The notes beneath the pieces were generated by a model. That model was not told where the DNA came from and did no database searches. It worked only from the letters and a program-made list of their open reading frames with translations. A stretch of 64,000 nt of DNA from JBLNBN01 sp050260015. GTDB lineage: Bacteria; Bacteroidota; Ignavibacteria; Kapaibacteriales; UBA2268. Numbering within the stretch: position 1 is the stretch's first letter; each line of letters begins with the position of its first letter. Where the stretch lies: NCBI GenBank assembly GCA_050260015.1, contig JBLNBN010000036.1, forward strand, positions 1 through 64,000. The letters are read 5' to 3'. The position numbers and the translations under genes were made by a program. Positions 34,492 to 44,053 of this stretch are shown here, piece after piece.

Positions 34492-35593
34492 ATGTTCGAA
34501 CCCCAAAAAGAAAAAATGAAGGAAATAGCCGACAGAGCCGACAAGCTCCGGAGGTACCTTTGACGTCGACAAATTAAGAGAGGAGATTTCCGAGCGCGAA
34601 GCGCTTTCGCACGGCGAGGAATTTTGGAACGACGCGCAGGCGGCCCAAAAGGTAATGCGCGAGATCTCGGAGCGCAAGGAGTGGCTTTCCGGGTACGTCG
34701 CCCTATCGGAAAAGGTCGCCGACGCCGAAGCGATGCTCTCGCTCGCCGTCGAAGCCGAGGACGAATCGCTCGAGGGCGAAATAGTCTCCGAGCTTGAAGC
34801 CGCGGAGAAGACGCTCGAGGAGATGGAGATACGCAACCTGCTCTCGGGCAAGGACGACGAGCGCACGGCTCTTCTTACGATTCACGCGGGAGCCGGAGGC
34901 ACGGAAGCGCAGGATTGGGCCGAGATGCTTATGCGTATGTACACTCGATGGGGCGAACGCCATAGCTATAAAGTATATCTTTTAGACGAGCTCGAGGGCG
35001 ACGGCGCCGGCATAAAGAGCTGCACGCTCGAGATCGCCGGGAAGAACGCCTACGGATATTTAAAAGGGGAATCGGGAGTGCACCGCCTTGTGCGCATTTC
35101 CCCGTTCGACTCCAACGCGCGGAGGCACACTTCCTTCGCCTCCGTTTACGTTTATCCCGAGGTCGATGACGACGTTGAAATAGAGATAAACCCGGTTGAC
35201 GTCGAGATGGACACATTCCGTAGCGGCGGCAAGGGCGGGCAGAACGTCAATAAGGTCGAGACGGCCGTTAGGTTGCGGCACATACCCAGCGGCATAGTCG
35301 TTTCCTGCCAGGAGGAACGCTCTCAGCTTCAGAACCGCGAGCGCGCAATGAAGATGCTTAAGTCCCGCCTCTATCAAAAGAGAAGGGAAGAGGAAGAAGC
35401 GGCCAAGGCTGCAATAGAAGGAAAAAAGCTGAAGATAGAGTGGGGCAGCCAAATTCGATCCTACGTCTTCCAACCTTATACTATGGTCAACGATCATCGT
35501 ACGGAAACCAAGCGCACGGATATACAGGCCGTAATGGACGGCGATATAGACGAGTTCATCAAAGCGTTTTTGTTGACGCAAGGCGATGAATGA
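34492..35593 (+). CDS. prfB: Peptide chain release factor 2, with programmed +1 frameshift
   Basis: RF2, which recognises UGA and UAA. The first 23 codons (ATG at 34492 to CTT at 34558-34560) end in an in-frame UGA; the remaining protein is read in the +1 frame after skipping T34561. The recoding site reads CGG AGG TAC CTT TGA C, with a Shine-Dalgarno-like GGAGG three bases before CTT, as in classical prfB. The shifted frame begins DVDKLREEISERE and contains the stop-recognition SPF motif (RISPFDS) and GGQ (RSGGKGGQNVNK). Expression depends on RF2 itself, since low RF2 favours frameshifting. The coordinates span the whole gene including the shift. Confidence 0.95.
34549..34564 (+). promoter_or_regulatory. 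prfB programmed +1 frameshift site
   Basis: CGGAGGTACCTTTGAC: an internal Shine-Dalgarno element, slippery CTT and the stop UGA followed by C. The standard RF2 autoregulation signal. Confidence 0.93.
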
Positions 35594-35686
35594 TAACGAC
35601 TTAACCGATGCGCTTTAAAAAAATATTAACTATTGAAAATATTGACTAATTTTGCATAATTATAGCAAAATGAATTGGGTAGTAGC

Positions 35687-36808
35687 ATGAAACGTTGCGC
35701 CGTCATCATGGCCGGAGGCTCGGGCGAAAGGTTCTGGCCGCTCAGCCGCAGAAAAAAGCCTAAACAGTTATTAAATCTTAGCAGCGATGATAAGTCGATG
35801 ATCGAAGAGGCCATCGATAGGATTCGCGAATTAATCGCCCCAGAGGATATATACATCATTACCGGAGACCTGCTCGTCGAGCCTCTCAGGGAGGCGTTGA
35901 CTTGCTTGCCCTCCGAGAATATCGTCGCCGAGCCCCGCAAGCGAAACACGGCGCCTTGCCTTGCCTTGGCTGCCGCGTTCGTGGAGGCTCGCTACGAGGA
36001 TCTCCCGCCGTCGGAAATATCTATGGCCGTACTGACGGCCGACCAGCGCATTATGCCCGTCCGCTCGTTCCTCTCGACGGTTGATTCCGCGCTTAACTTC
36101 GTGGAGAACACGCCCTACCTTGGCACTATAGGCATCGTCCCGGCAAGGCCTGAAACAGGTTACGGCTACATAGAGGTGCAGGACGTCTTCGAAAAGAATA
36201 ATATGGGCGTGCAGATAAAGCCTGTGGTGCAGTTCCGCGAAAAGCCCTCGCTCGAGCTTGCCGAGCAATTCGTTAAAGCCGGGAACTTCCTCTGGAACAG
36301 CGGTATGTTCTTCTGGCGTCTCGATACGTTCGAAGCGGCGATGATAAGGCATTTGCCGGAGGTAGGGGAAAAGATCGCCAGTATGCGCGACGCTCTTATA
36401 GGCAAAACTCATTCCCTGGAAGATATCCCCGCGGAAATTGCCGCATATTTTGAGGACTTCCCCGATATATCCATTGATTATGGTTTAATGGAGCGGTCCA
36501 ATAACACGGTCGTCGCCCGCGCTATCTTTACCTGGGACGACATTGGCGCATGGGATTCGCTCGAAAGGGTGCGCATTAAGGACGAGAACGAGAACATCGT
36601 AACGGGCTGCACCTCGCTCGTCGACGTTACTAATTCAATTGTAATAAATGCGACGGATAATAAGATGCTCGTCGCGGCGCTTGGCCTGGAAGGGTTCGTC
36701 GTCGTCGCCACGGACGACGCGGTGCTCATTTGCCCCAAGGACAGGGTGCAGGAAGTAAAGAAGTGCGTGGAAAAACTGAAATACTCCGGCATGACCAAGT
36801 GGCTTTAG
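35687..36808 (+). CDS. manC: Mannose-1-phosphate guanylyltransferase
   Basis: Makes GDP-mannose from mannose-1-phosphate and GTP for surface glycans. The nucleotide-binding motif is at VIMAGGSGERFWPLSRRKKPKQLL (about residues 5-28), followed by VAEPRKRNTAPCLALAAAF and, in the middle, GTIGIVPARPETGYGYIEV, FREKPSLELAEQFV and FLWNSGMFFW; DYGLMERS and FTWDDIGAWDSLE complete the family pattern. The 373 residues match the single-domain bacterial form without the isomerase domain. TTG at 35675 is open but ATG at 35687 is preferred. A TAATTTTG box at 35647-35654 may be part of the promoter. Confidence 0.93.
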   Translation: MKRCAVIMAGGSGERFWPLSRRKKPKQLLNLSSDDKSMIEEAIDRIRELIAPEDIYIITGDLLVEPLREALTCLPSENIVAEPRKRNTAPCLALAAAFVEARYEDLPPSEISMAVLTADQRIMPVRSFLSTVDSALNFVENTPYLGTIGIVPARPETGYGYIEVQDVFEKNNMGVQIKPVVQFREKPSLELAEQFVKAGNFLWNSGMFFWRLDTFEAAMIRHLPEVGEKIASMRDALIGKTHSLEDIPAEIAAYFEDFPDISIDYGLMERSNNTVVARAIFTWDDIGAWDSLERVRIKDENENIVTGCTSLVDVTNSIVINATDNKMLVAALGLEGFVVVATDDAVLICPKDRVQEVKKCVEKLKYSGMTKWL

Positions 36809-36836
36809 TCTTATCGAATTAATTAAAGGCGTAAAA

Positions 36837-38084
36837 TTGGCGACTCTATTTAGAAATATTGACAGCCTCGTTACGGTAAACAACGAAGGCAAGCCGTTTA
36901 AGGTCGGCGTATCGATGGGCGACGTAGGCGAAATTCGCGACGGCGCGATGGTCTTCGACGAGAAAATACGATGGGTTGGCAAGACTGAGGACTGCGAACG
37001 CGTTATCAACGCGAGCGATTGGGAGATCAACAGTATTATCTTCGGTCGCGGTAAGACAGTTATGCCGGGCTTCGTCGATTCGCACATGCATATCGTATTC
37101 GCCGGCAACCGCGCTAACGAATTTGGCAGGCGTCTGCGCGGAGCGACCTATAAGGAAATCGCGCAGGAGGGCGGGGGAATACTCCACACCATGGCCGCCA
37201 CCCGCAACGCGAACGTTCAGCAACTCGCCGAGAACGGCTTAAAGCTTGCTGGCAACGCAATGCGCCACGGCACGACCTCGATCGAATCCAAGAGCGGTTA
37301 CGGCTTGAGCCTCGAAGCTGAACTAAATCAATTGAAAGCCAATAAGATAATAGCTAAAGAGTTGGGAATAAGCGTAACTTCCACCTTTATGGGCGCCCAC
37401 GACTTCCCGCCTGAATACGCCGACAGGCGCGAGGAATATCTTGATATAATAATCAACGAAATGCTGCCGCGCGTCGCCGAGGAAAAGCTCGCGGAGTTCT
37501 GCGACGCATTCGTCGACGAGGGATATTACACTCCCGCGCAGGGCGAGCGGCTTTTCGATGCCGCCAGGAAATTGGGATTTAAGATAAAGTGCCACTGCGA
37601 CGAGCTTGCCAACGTCGAGGCCGCTGAAATGGCGGCGCGCGCCGGGGCTACGTCAGCGGACCATCTCCTCTTCGTCTCGCAGCGCGGTATGGACGCCATG
37701 CGCGCTTCCGGTACTTGCGCGACTCTCCTTCCGGGCACGGCGTACTTTATTCGAATGCCCTACGCTCCCGCGAAGGAACTCATCCAGAACAATAACATCG
37801 TCGCGCTCGCGACGGACTGCAATCCCGGCTCCTGCTTTACCGAGAATATGCAAACCATCCTCTCGCTCGCCGTAATCAATATGCGCATGACGGCCGAGGA
37901 AGCCATTAACGCCGCCACGATAAACGGCGCGTACGCGCTCGGGAAGTCGAACGAGTTTGGCAGCCTGGAGCCCGGAAAGCGCGCCAACTTCATCGTCGCC
38001 AATATGCCGCACTATACCGAATTCTTTTACCACTTCGGCATAAACAACGTCGCCGAGACGTGGATAAATGGGAATAAATATTAA
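36837..38084 (+). CDS. hutI: Imidazolonepropionase
   Basis: Histidine-breakdown enzyme that opens imidazolone propionate to N-formimino-L-glutamate. The metal motif is GFVDSHMHIVFAGNR (HxH), with GGGILHTMAATR, HGTTSIESKSGYGL, GAHDFPPEY, KCHCDELAN and the final catalytic Asp in ALATDCNPGSC, all typical of HutI in the amidohydrolase superfamily. The start is TTG at 36837; no ATG is present upstream. The other hut genes are not in the window, so it is a split pathway. It follows manC by 28 bases. Confidence 0.96.
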   Translation: MATLFRNIDSLVTVNNEGKPFKVGVSMGDVGEIRDGAMVFDEKIRWVGKTEDCERVINASDWEINSIIFGRGKTVMPGFVDSHMHIVFAGNRANEFGRRLRGATYKEIAQEGGGILHTMAATRNANVQQLAENGLKLAGNAMRHGTTSIESKSGYGLSLEAELNQLKANKIIAKELGISVTSTFMGAHDFPPEYADRREEYLDIIINEMLPRVAEEKLAEFCDAFVDEGYYTPAQGERLFDAARKLGFKIKCHCDELANVEAAEMAARAGATSADHLLFVSQRGMDAMRASGTCATLLPGTAYFIRMPYAPAKELIQNNNIVALATDCNPGSCFTENMQTILSLAVINMRMTAEEAINAATINGAYALGKSNEFGSLEPGKRANFIVANMPHYTEFFYHFGINNVAETWINGNKY

Positions 38085-38750
38085 TGGTTAATAATGCGCT
38101 AAGCGCTTGGGAATTGATGACTTGGTCCTCGCCGCATTGGGGAGAGTTAGAGAGGGGGTTGTGGACCATCAACAAATAACAATGACCAATTAACAAGCCC
38201 ATCATATACGTTATCCGGTGGAAAATAAGCTCAGGATAATAAAAGAAGTCCGTTATTTTCGAGATTCCATAAAAGACTTCGCCTCATTACTCAATGGACG
38301 GATGACGGCTGTCTCGTTTCTTGTACTACGCCTACGGCGTAGCGCATAGGCCTCAAAGCGTCGGTTACAGATGTACAACGCCTACGGCGTAATTATTAGC
38401 GTATTAATAAATAGTTTTTCGACGCAATAAATTTATAAAGAGCGCAAATCTTACAAAACGCGCAGCGGCTCTATGTCAGTGGCAAGGTCCGCCCCGCCTC
38501 CTCCCTGCGGCGAAGCCGCGAGAAATTATGTAGAATGGGCTATACTACGTAAGCTGCGCTTCGCTTACTTATGGTTATTAAGGTCTTACCCTTGCGGGGT
38601 TGAATTAATGACCCCTCCTGCAGAGACATTTCTCTTTTTCCAAAAAAACTAAAAATATTTCAAAATCTTAGTGTTACAAAACGGCATTTCATCTGTTTAT
38701 ATAGGAAGTCGGTATTACAATTATTAAAAAACTAATTTGGAGCCGTTTAA
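38085..38750. repeat. Long repeat-rich intergenic region
   Basis: About 670 bases with no gene. It has two copies of the palindrome ACGCCTACGGCGT (38330-38342 and 38380-38392), a GTAAGC...GCTTAC copy of the CCGTAAGC repeat (38547-38577) with a following CTTGCGGGG element, and an AT-rich stretch before the T9SS cargo gene. No RNA gene was found. Confidence 0.7.
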
Positions 38751-41021
38751 GTGAAAAGACTTATTTTACTGCTTGCATTGCTTGTAATTTATTCCGCAGG
38801 CGCAATGGATTGGGAAAAAACTACCTGGAAGAACGATTCTCCGTGTAGACTTCTCTCGATGGACGGCGACAAAATTCTAATAGCCGCTACTTCCTCCGGG
38901 GGAGCTAATTACGTCCTGAAGCTTAGCGTCGATAAAGGGAATAGCTGGACTGAATTGAAAGTCGAAGGGCTGGACACAATGAACCTGAGCGGTTATATCT
39001 CCGGGAACAATATCTACGCGCACTGGAAGGCGGGAGCATGGCGATTCGCCGCGTCGACGGATCTTGGTAAAACCTGGAACTCCGCACCTAACGGATTTCC
39101 CGTCGGCGACCGGGCGATAAGCGTTCAATTTATCGGGGACAAAGCGATTGCGACGGTTTACGGTACGAATGGCGGTATGTTTGTCTCCTCCGACGGCGGT
39201 ATGAATTGGGTTCGATTAAACTCAAAATCGCCGTTAAAATACGCCAAGTTTGGAGAATTCCTCGTCGTCGGCGGCTATATAATAGCCGCGACCGACCAGG
39301 GCGCGTTCAGAACGACCGATCTTGGCGATACCTGGGAGGACCTGGGGGCGTTTCCAGTTTTGATCCGGAACATTAAATCTGTCGGTAAGCTTCTGTTCAG
39401 TCTTAAGAATTTAAACACTTATTCATCGCTTTTGCTTTCGGTTGATTCGGGCCGAACATGGCAATCTATAAGCGTTCAGACGCCGGGAAAATTTACTCCC
39501 AGGAAATTTGCGATTGTTAAGGAAAAACTTTTCTTAGCTTCATACAAGCAGTCACTCGACGGTCCAAAGGCGCAGTTGTTTATGTCGACCGACCTTGGCG
39601 CGACGTGGACAGCCAGGAACGCGGATCCCTTTAACGCCACAGATGATTCTAAATTTAACGATTACTCCGAAAGCTTAATCGTAAACGCAAATAACAGGCT
39701 TTATATTTCAACCGACCTGGGAGAGAGCTGGGCTACCAGCATAACCGGGCTGCCGGCTGAACATTTTACTATAAGCGACCTAAAATTCGGGAATAATGTA
39801 ATATATGCGAACCTGGGAAATGAAATTTACGTTTCCGAAGACGAGCTGGTAAGCTGGAGCAAGCGTTACGGGGCGCTTAATTATGGATCGGTAGTAGGCC
39901 TGGCGTCCATAGGGGATACTTTATTCGCCGCATGCGAGCCGAAAGCTGGGTATACTACCTATTTGGACGCGCTTTATTACTCGACGGATCGAGGCGAGAG
40001 CTGGCGGCGCTCGGGATTTATTGGCGATACGATAAAGAGCGTATTTGCCGGCGACGGAAAGCTATTCATAAAGACGCCGACTAACGGGTTCATTTCGACG
40101 GACCGCGGCGCTAGCTGGAGTAACGTAATGGACGTATGGACGGGCAATTGGTTGGTAGATATTGTCGCATTTGGGCCCGGAAAAATTTATACCGGCCACA
40201 GGTCGGACGGCGCGAGAATTTCCTCCGATAACGGCGTTACGTGGGAACTTAGGAACAATGGATTGGATGCGTCCGAAAAACCGCTTCTCGACCTCAAATT
40301 TGAGGACGGCAGTCTATACGCAATGACCGGCGATAGAATCTATTTCTCCTCGGACGACGGGGCGCATTGGAGCAAACGGGAAACTGGCGTGGAGGTTGAG
40401 GCAGATCCATGGCCGACATACGATGCGGACGGCGACGAAGCGTATATAGCCTATGGTCCTGATCTATATTATGGGCCAAATCACGCCCAGAATTGGATTA
40501 AAACGAAACCAATTGATCCTAATCTCAATATCTTAAGTTTTTGGGCTCTAAAAATAGTAGGCGACTATGTAATAGTCTCTTTATCGGGTTACGGGGTTTT
40601 CTTATCGCCGGATAAAGGCGTGACCTGGAAGCCAATCAACGATGGGCTTGATACGGAGTCTATGGCGCAATGGAGCGACTTTATTCAAATCGGCGACTAT
40701 ATATACTGCTACGGATCTAAGTTTAGCATGGCTGGCGGGGATATCCATGCGATTTACAGGGCGAAACTGGAGGACTTGATTTCAACTCCCTACGAAACGC
40801 CGACCGCGATTGGATTAGAAATAACCCCAAATCCCGCAACTGATTTTATTACAATAAAAGTCTATACCGGCCCGGGTGCGGAATATACTGTAACTAACTT
40901 ACTCGGCGGCGTAGCGCTGTCGGGACGCTTTACCGGCGGTCGGATAGACGTCTCGCGGCTTCCCGCGGGGACTTATTTCCTTAGGATTGGGGATAGAGTG
41001 GAGAAGTTTGTGAAGATATAG
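38751..41021 (+). CDS. T9SS cargo protein with beta-propeller repeats and C-terminal sorting domain
   Basis: A 756-residue secreted protein with a signal peptide (KRLILLLALLVIYSAGA). It contains many sortilin/BNR-like repeats (STDLGKTWNS, SSDGGMNWVR, TTDLGDTWED, STDRGESWRR, SSDNGVTWEL, SSDDGAHWSK, SPDKGVTWKP), each an Asp-box of the form SxDxGxxW, likely forming one or two beta-propellers. The last 80 residues are a T9SS type A sorting domain: ITPNPATDFITIKV, YTVTNLLGGVALSG, ISRLPAGTYFLRI-like VSRLPAGTYFLRIG and VEKFVKI. It would be exported by T9SS to the cell surface. The start is GTG. Confidence 0.9.
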   Translation: MKRLILLLALLVIYSAGAMDWEKTTWKNDSPCRLLSMDGDKILIAATSSGGANYVLKLSVDKGNSWTELKVEGLDTMNLSGYISGNNIYAHWKAGAWRFAASTDLGKTWNSAPNGFPVGDRAISVQFIGDKAIATVYGTNGGMFVSSDGGMNWVRLNSKSPLKYAKFGEFLVVGGYIIAATDQGAFRTTDLGDTWEDLGAFPVLIRNIKSVGKLLFSLKNLNTYSSLLLSVDSGRTWQSISVQTPGKFTPRKFAIVKEKLFLASYKQSLDGPKAQLFMSTDLGATWTARNADPFNATDDSKFNDYSESLIVNANNRLYISTDLGESWATSITGLPAEHFTISDLKFGNNVIYANLGNEIYVSEDELVSWSKRYGALNYGSVVGLASIGDTLFAACEPKAGYTTYLDALYYSTDRGESWRRSGFIGDTIKSVFAGDGKLFIKTPTNGFISTDRGASWSNVMDVWTGNWLVDIVAFGPGKIYTGHRSDGARISSDNGVTWELRNNGLDASEKPLLDLKFEDGSLYAMTGDRIYFSSDDGAHWSKRETGVEVEADPWPTYDADGDEAYIAYGPDLYYGPNHAQNWIKTKPIDPNLNILSFWALKIVGDYVIVSLSGYGVFLSPDKGVTWKPINDGLDTESMAQWSDFIQIGDYIYCYGSKFSMAGGDIHAIYRAKLEDLISTPYETPTAIGLEITPNPATDFITIKVYTGPGAEYTVTNLLGGVALSGRFTGGRIDVSRLPAGTYFLRIGDRVEKFVKI

Positions 41022-41028
41022 AAAAGAG

Positions 41029-41061
41029 AAGGGGCGGTCGTAGGGCCGCCCCTTGATTTTT
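41029..41061. terminator. Bidirectional hairpin terminator
   Basis: AAGGGGCGG pairs with CCGCCCCTT around TCGTAGGG, followed by GATTTTT, between the T9SS cargo gene and convergent ftsK. Confidence 0.8.
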
Positions 41062-44053
41062 ACAATATCGCCTCAAGCTCCGATTCGCTGTCCATTAATA
41101 CGGCGCGGGGCTTGCTGCCGTCGGCGGGGCCGACGACTCCGGCGTCGTAGAGCTCGTCCATGACGCGGGCGGCGCGGGAGTAGCCCAGCCGCAACCGGCG
41201 CTGGAACATCGAGACCGACGCCATCTGGCTGGAAATAACTAATCGTGCGGCGTCCTCGAAGAGCGGGTCGCGGTCGGAGGAGCTCATTTCGCCCTTCGGC
41301 GCTTCCTCTTCCTCGGTCTCCGGCAATAGGTAGGGCAGGGAGTAGCCCGCCTGCTTGCCGATAAATTCGCAAATGCCCTCGATCTCGTCGCCCGTGATAA
41401 ACGCGTTTTGGATGCGCTCGGGGGCGGCAAGCCCGGGAGGCATGCAGAGCATGTCCCCGTAGCCTAATAATTGATCGGCGCCCTGCTGGTCGAGAATCGT
41501 CCTGGAGTCGATCTTCGTCGCCACGGCGTAGGCGATGCGCGCGGGGAAGTTGGCCTTGATGAGGCCAGTAATAACGTCCACCGACGGGCGCTGCGTCGCG
41601 ATTATCACGTGGATGCCCACCGCTCGCGCCATCTGGGCAAGCCGCGTTATCGGCTCCTCTATGTCTTTGCCGGCGGTTAGCATGAGGTCCGCCAACTCGT
41701 CAATCACGACAACTATATACGGCATTTCCCGGTGGAGCATTTTGGAGTCGTTAGCGAATGCGCCCTTGCGGACTTTCTCGTTGTAATCCTTTATCTTCTT
41801 TTGGCCCACGCTCGCCAGGATATCGTAGCGCAATTCCATTTCCGCGACTACGGCCCGAAGCGCGACTACGGCGTCCTTCGGGTTAGTAATGATCAGGTCT
41901 TCCAGGTCGGGCGATTTGGCGAGGAAGTGATTCCGAAGGTGTGCGAACTGCGAAAGCTCAACTTTCTTGGGGTCCACCATAACGAATTTGAGTTCGTTCG
42001 GCTTCTTCTTGTAAAGCAGGGAAGCGACGATGGTATTTATTCCGACGCTCTTGCCGGATCCCGTCGCGCCGGCTATCAGGAGGTGGGGCATTTCCGCGAG
42101 GTCGACTATGTATATCTCCCCGGAGATCGTCTTGCCGAGCGCAAGCGGTAGAGTCATTTTCGTTTCGGCGAATTGCTTCGAGCGGACTATTTCGCTGAAC
42201 CTTACGAGCGAGCGTTTGGAGTTCGGGATCTCGATCCCGACGGTGCCTTTGCCGGGCACGGGGGCAAGGATGCGAATACCTTTAGCCTTCAAAGCCATTT
42301 TCAAATCGTCCGCGAGGCTTTCTATTCTGCTGATCTTAATGCCGGCGGCCGGAACGAATTCATATTGCGTAACTACGGGGCCTGGCGTAACCGCCAGATC
42401 CTCGATATATATCTTAAAGGTTTCAAGCTTTTCCTGCAGTATACGCGCGTTCATCTTGAGCTCGTCCTCGTTTATCTCCGCCGAGCTTTCGCCTGGAGTG
42501 AGGATATCCAGCCTGGGCGCGGTATATCTTATCTTTTCGTCGAGCAACGCTACGCTAATGGGCGACTTAAGTAAAACTACGGGTCCGTCGGTTTCGTTGA
42601 CCGTAACGCGCAGCGGCTTGCCGGCAGCTTGAACGTCTTGCTGCGCCACTCCTCGGGAGGGAGCCGTTTCGCGATCGACTATTGAAGCGATTTTATCGAC
42701 TTGGATAACGTCCCGGGCCGTTTTCATTGGCACAACGGGCGGGACGGGCGCAATGGTAGCCGCAGTCGCAGCTGCGGCGATTGTCGCTGAAGATGCGGCG
42801 GAAATTGCCGTCCCTGCTGCTGAAGCGGCGGCGCCTGTTATAGTTATTTTAGGGGCGTTTTGTCTTGGAGTTTCGGGCTCGGGCGGCGGCGCCTCCTGCG
42901 GGGCATATTTCGCGTCGAAGCTGGAGAAAACTTCCGGCTCCGTCGGCGCGGCGCGGCGCAATGTAACGCTCGGGGTAGCGGAGGCGGCGTCCGCGGAGGG
43001 CGGCGCCGTAGGATTAATTAAAGTATTGCTCTTCTTCTTGTCCGGGGTAATAATCTTAATAGGCTCGGGCGGCGGCGCTGGTTCGATTGCACGCTTCTCA
43101 ACCACGAGCTTGGGTTGCGTCATGGCGACGGGTCTTAATGTTTCTTCCGGGGCGGGCGCCGGGCCTTCGGCTATAGCGTCGTATGCGGAATCCTCCTCGA
43201 CGTCATATTCCTCGTCGTCGAACTCCTCCACGAGAGGAGCGTTCTCCTCCTCATCTTCTTTTCCAAAATTCTTTATCTTTTCAGAAGCGTCCGCAAGGGC
43301 GTCCGAGAGAGTATGCTGGGTTTGCGCTATCGTTTCCCTGGATTTTTGGTTTAAGGACCGGTAGAGCTTCATTGCCTGTCGGGGAAGCCGGGTGATCTTT
43401 ATTCTAAAAGCGTAAACCAGGAAAGCGAAGGATGCGCCCAGGTAGAAAGAAGCGGCTAAAATTCCTCCGATCGGCTTAGCGAGCGAGCCACCAAGGAATA
43501 ATCCTACTTTGCCGGCGGCTTCGTCGGAAAGATCCGGAGCCCAGCTGACGTCGTAGAACGCGCCTACGAACGCGGAAAAAATTATCATAAACGCGATTAA
43601 TTTAATCGCGTTCAAAATGCTTTTGTCGCTTACCTCGCCCGTTTTGTATATTGAACGGCCCCATGCGAGCACGATTCCCGGCAGTAGGATAGATATATAC
43701 CCGAAGGAATAATGATAAATTGCGTAGGAAATACCCGCCCCTAAAAGGCCAAGCCAGTTAACGGCTGTCGCGGCTTTAGCTTCCGGGTCGTCCCCGCCGC
43801 CAATAAGCCGAATAAATTCGCCGAACCCAACCTGCAGATTGTCGGAATCGTAACGCGAGTAGGAGAGCAGGGCAATTAGGAGCAACGCCCCGAACGCGAT
43901 GAATAACGCGCCGAACGCTTTCCTGGTAAAGGCGCCAGGGAGGGGCGTCTCTTCGTTTTTCGGCGGCTCATCAATATGAGGATTGGGATTTGGCGTAGAT
44001 TTCTTAGGCGCTTTCACCCTTTTTATGCTTACTCCGTCGGTGTTTATATCCAT
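41060..44053 (-). CDS. ftsK: DNA translocase FtsK
   Basis: Septal DNA pump that clears chromosome ends into the daughter cells. 997 residues. N-terminal region (about 45-225) has four or five membrane helices, followed by a long Pro/Ala-rich linker (about 270-480). The motor has Walker A GATGSGKS (in LLIAGATGSGKSVGIN), Walker B VVVIDELADLM and the MARAVGIHVIIATQRPSVDVITG segment. The C-terminal gamma winged helix (ASVSMFQRRLRLGYSRAARVMDELYDAGVV) would read KOPS-type sites. comB begins right at the start of ftsK on the same strand, and a shared transcript is likely. Confidence 0.97.
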   Translation of the reverse strand: MDINTDGVSIKRVKAPKKSTPNPNPHIDEPPKNEETPLPGAFTRKAFGALFIAFGALLLIALLSYSRYDSDNLQVGFGEFIRLIGGGDDPEAKAATAVNWLGLLGAGISYAIYHYSFGYISILLPGIVLAWGRSIYKTGEVSDKSILNAIKLIAFMIIFSAFVGAFYDVSWAPDLSDEAAGKVGLFLGGSLAKPIGGILAASFYLGASFAFLVYAFRIKITRLPRQAMKLYRSLNQKSRETIAQTQHTLSDALADASEKIKNFGKEDEEENAPLVEEFDDEEYDVEEDSAYDAIAEGPAPAPEETLRPVAMTQPKLVVEKRAIEPAPPPEPIKIITPDKKKSNTLINPTAPPSADAASATPSVTLRRAAPTEPEVFSSFDAKYAPQEAPPPEPETPRQNAPKITITGAAASAAGTAISAASSATIAAAATAATIAPVPPVVPMKTARDVIQVDKIASIVDRETAPSRGVAQQDVQAAGKPLRVTVNETDGPVVLLKSPISVALLDEKIRYTAPRLDILTPGESSAEINEDELKMNARILQEKLETFKIYIEDLAVTPGPVVTQYEFVPAAGIKISRIESLADDLKMALKAKGIRILAPVPGKGTVGIEIPNSKRSLVRFSEIVRSKQFAETKMTLPLALGKTISGEIYIVDLAEMPHLLIAGATGSGKSVGINTIVASLLYKKKPNELKFVMVDPKKVELSQFAHLRNHFLAKSPDLEDLIITNPKDAVVALRAVVAEMELRYDILASVGQKKIKDYNEKVRKGAFANDSKMLHREMPYIVVVIDELADLMLTAGKDIEEPITRLAQMARAVGIHVIIATQRPSVDVITGLIKANFPARIAYAVATKIDSRTILDQQGADQLLGYGDMLCMPPGLAAPERIQNAFITGDEIEGICEFIGKQAGYSLPYLLPETEEEEAPKGEMSSSDRDPLFEDAARLVISSQMASVSMFQRRLRLGYSRAARVMDELYDAGVVGPADGSKPRAVLMDSESELEAIL

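Noticed and set aside
34492..34563. prfB as a broken gene or sequencing error
   Set aside because: The stop is embedded in the standard RF2 recoding signal, so the frameshift is programmed.
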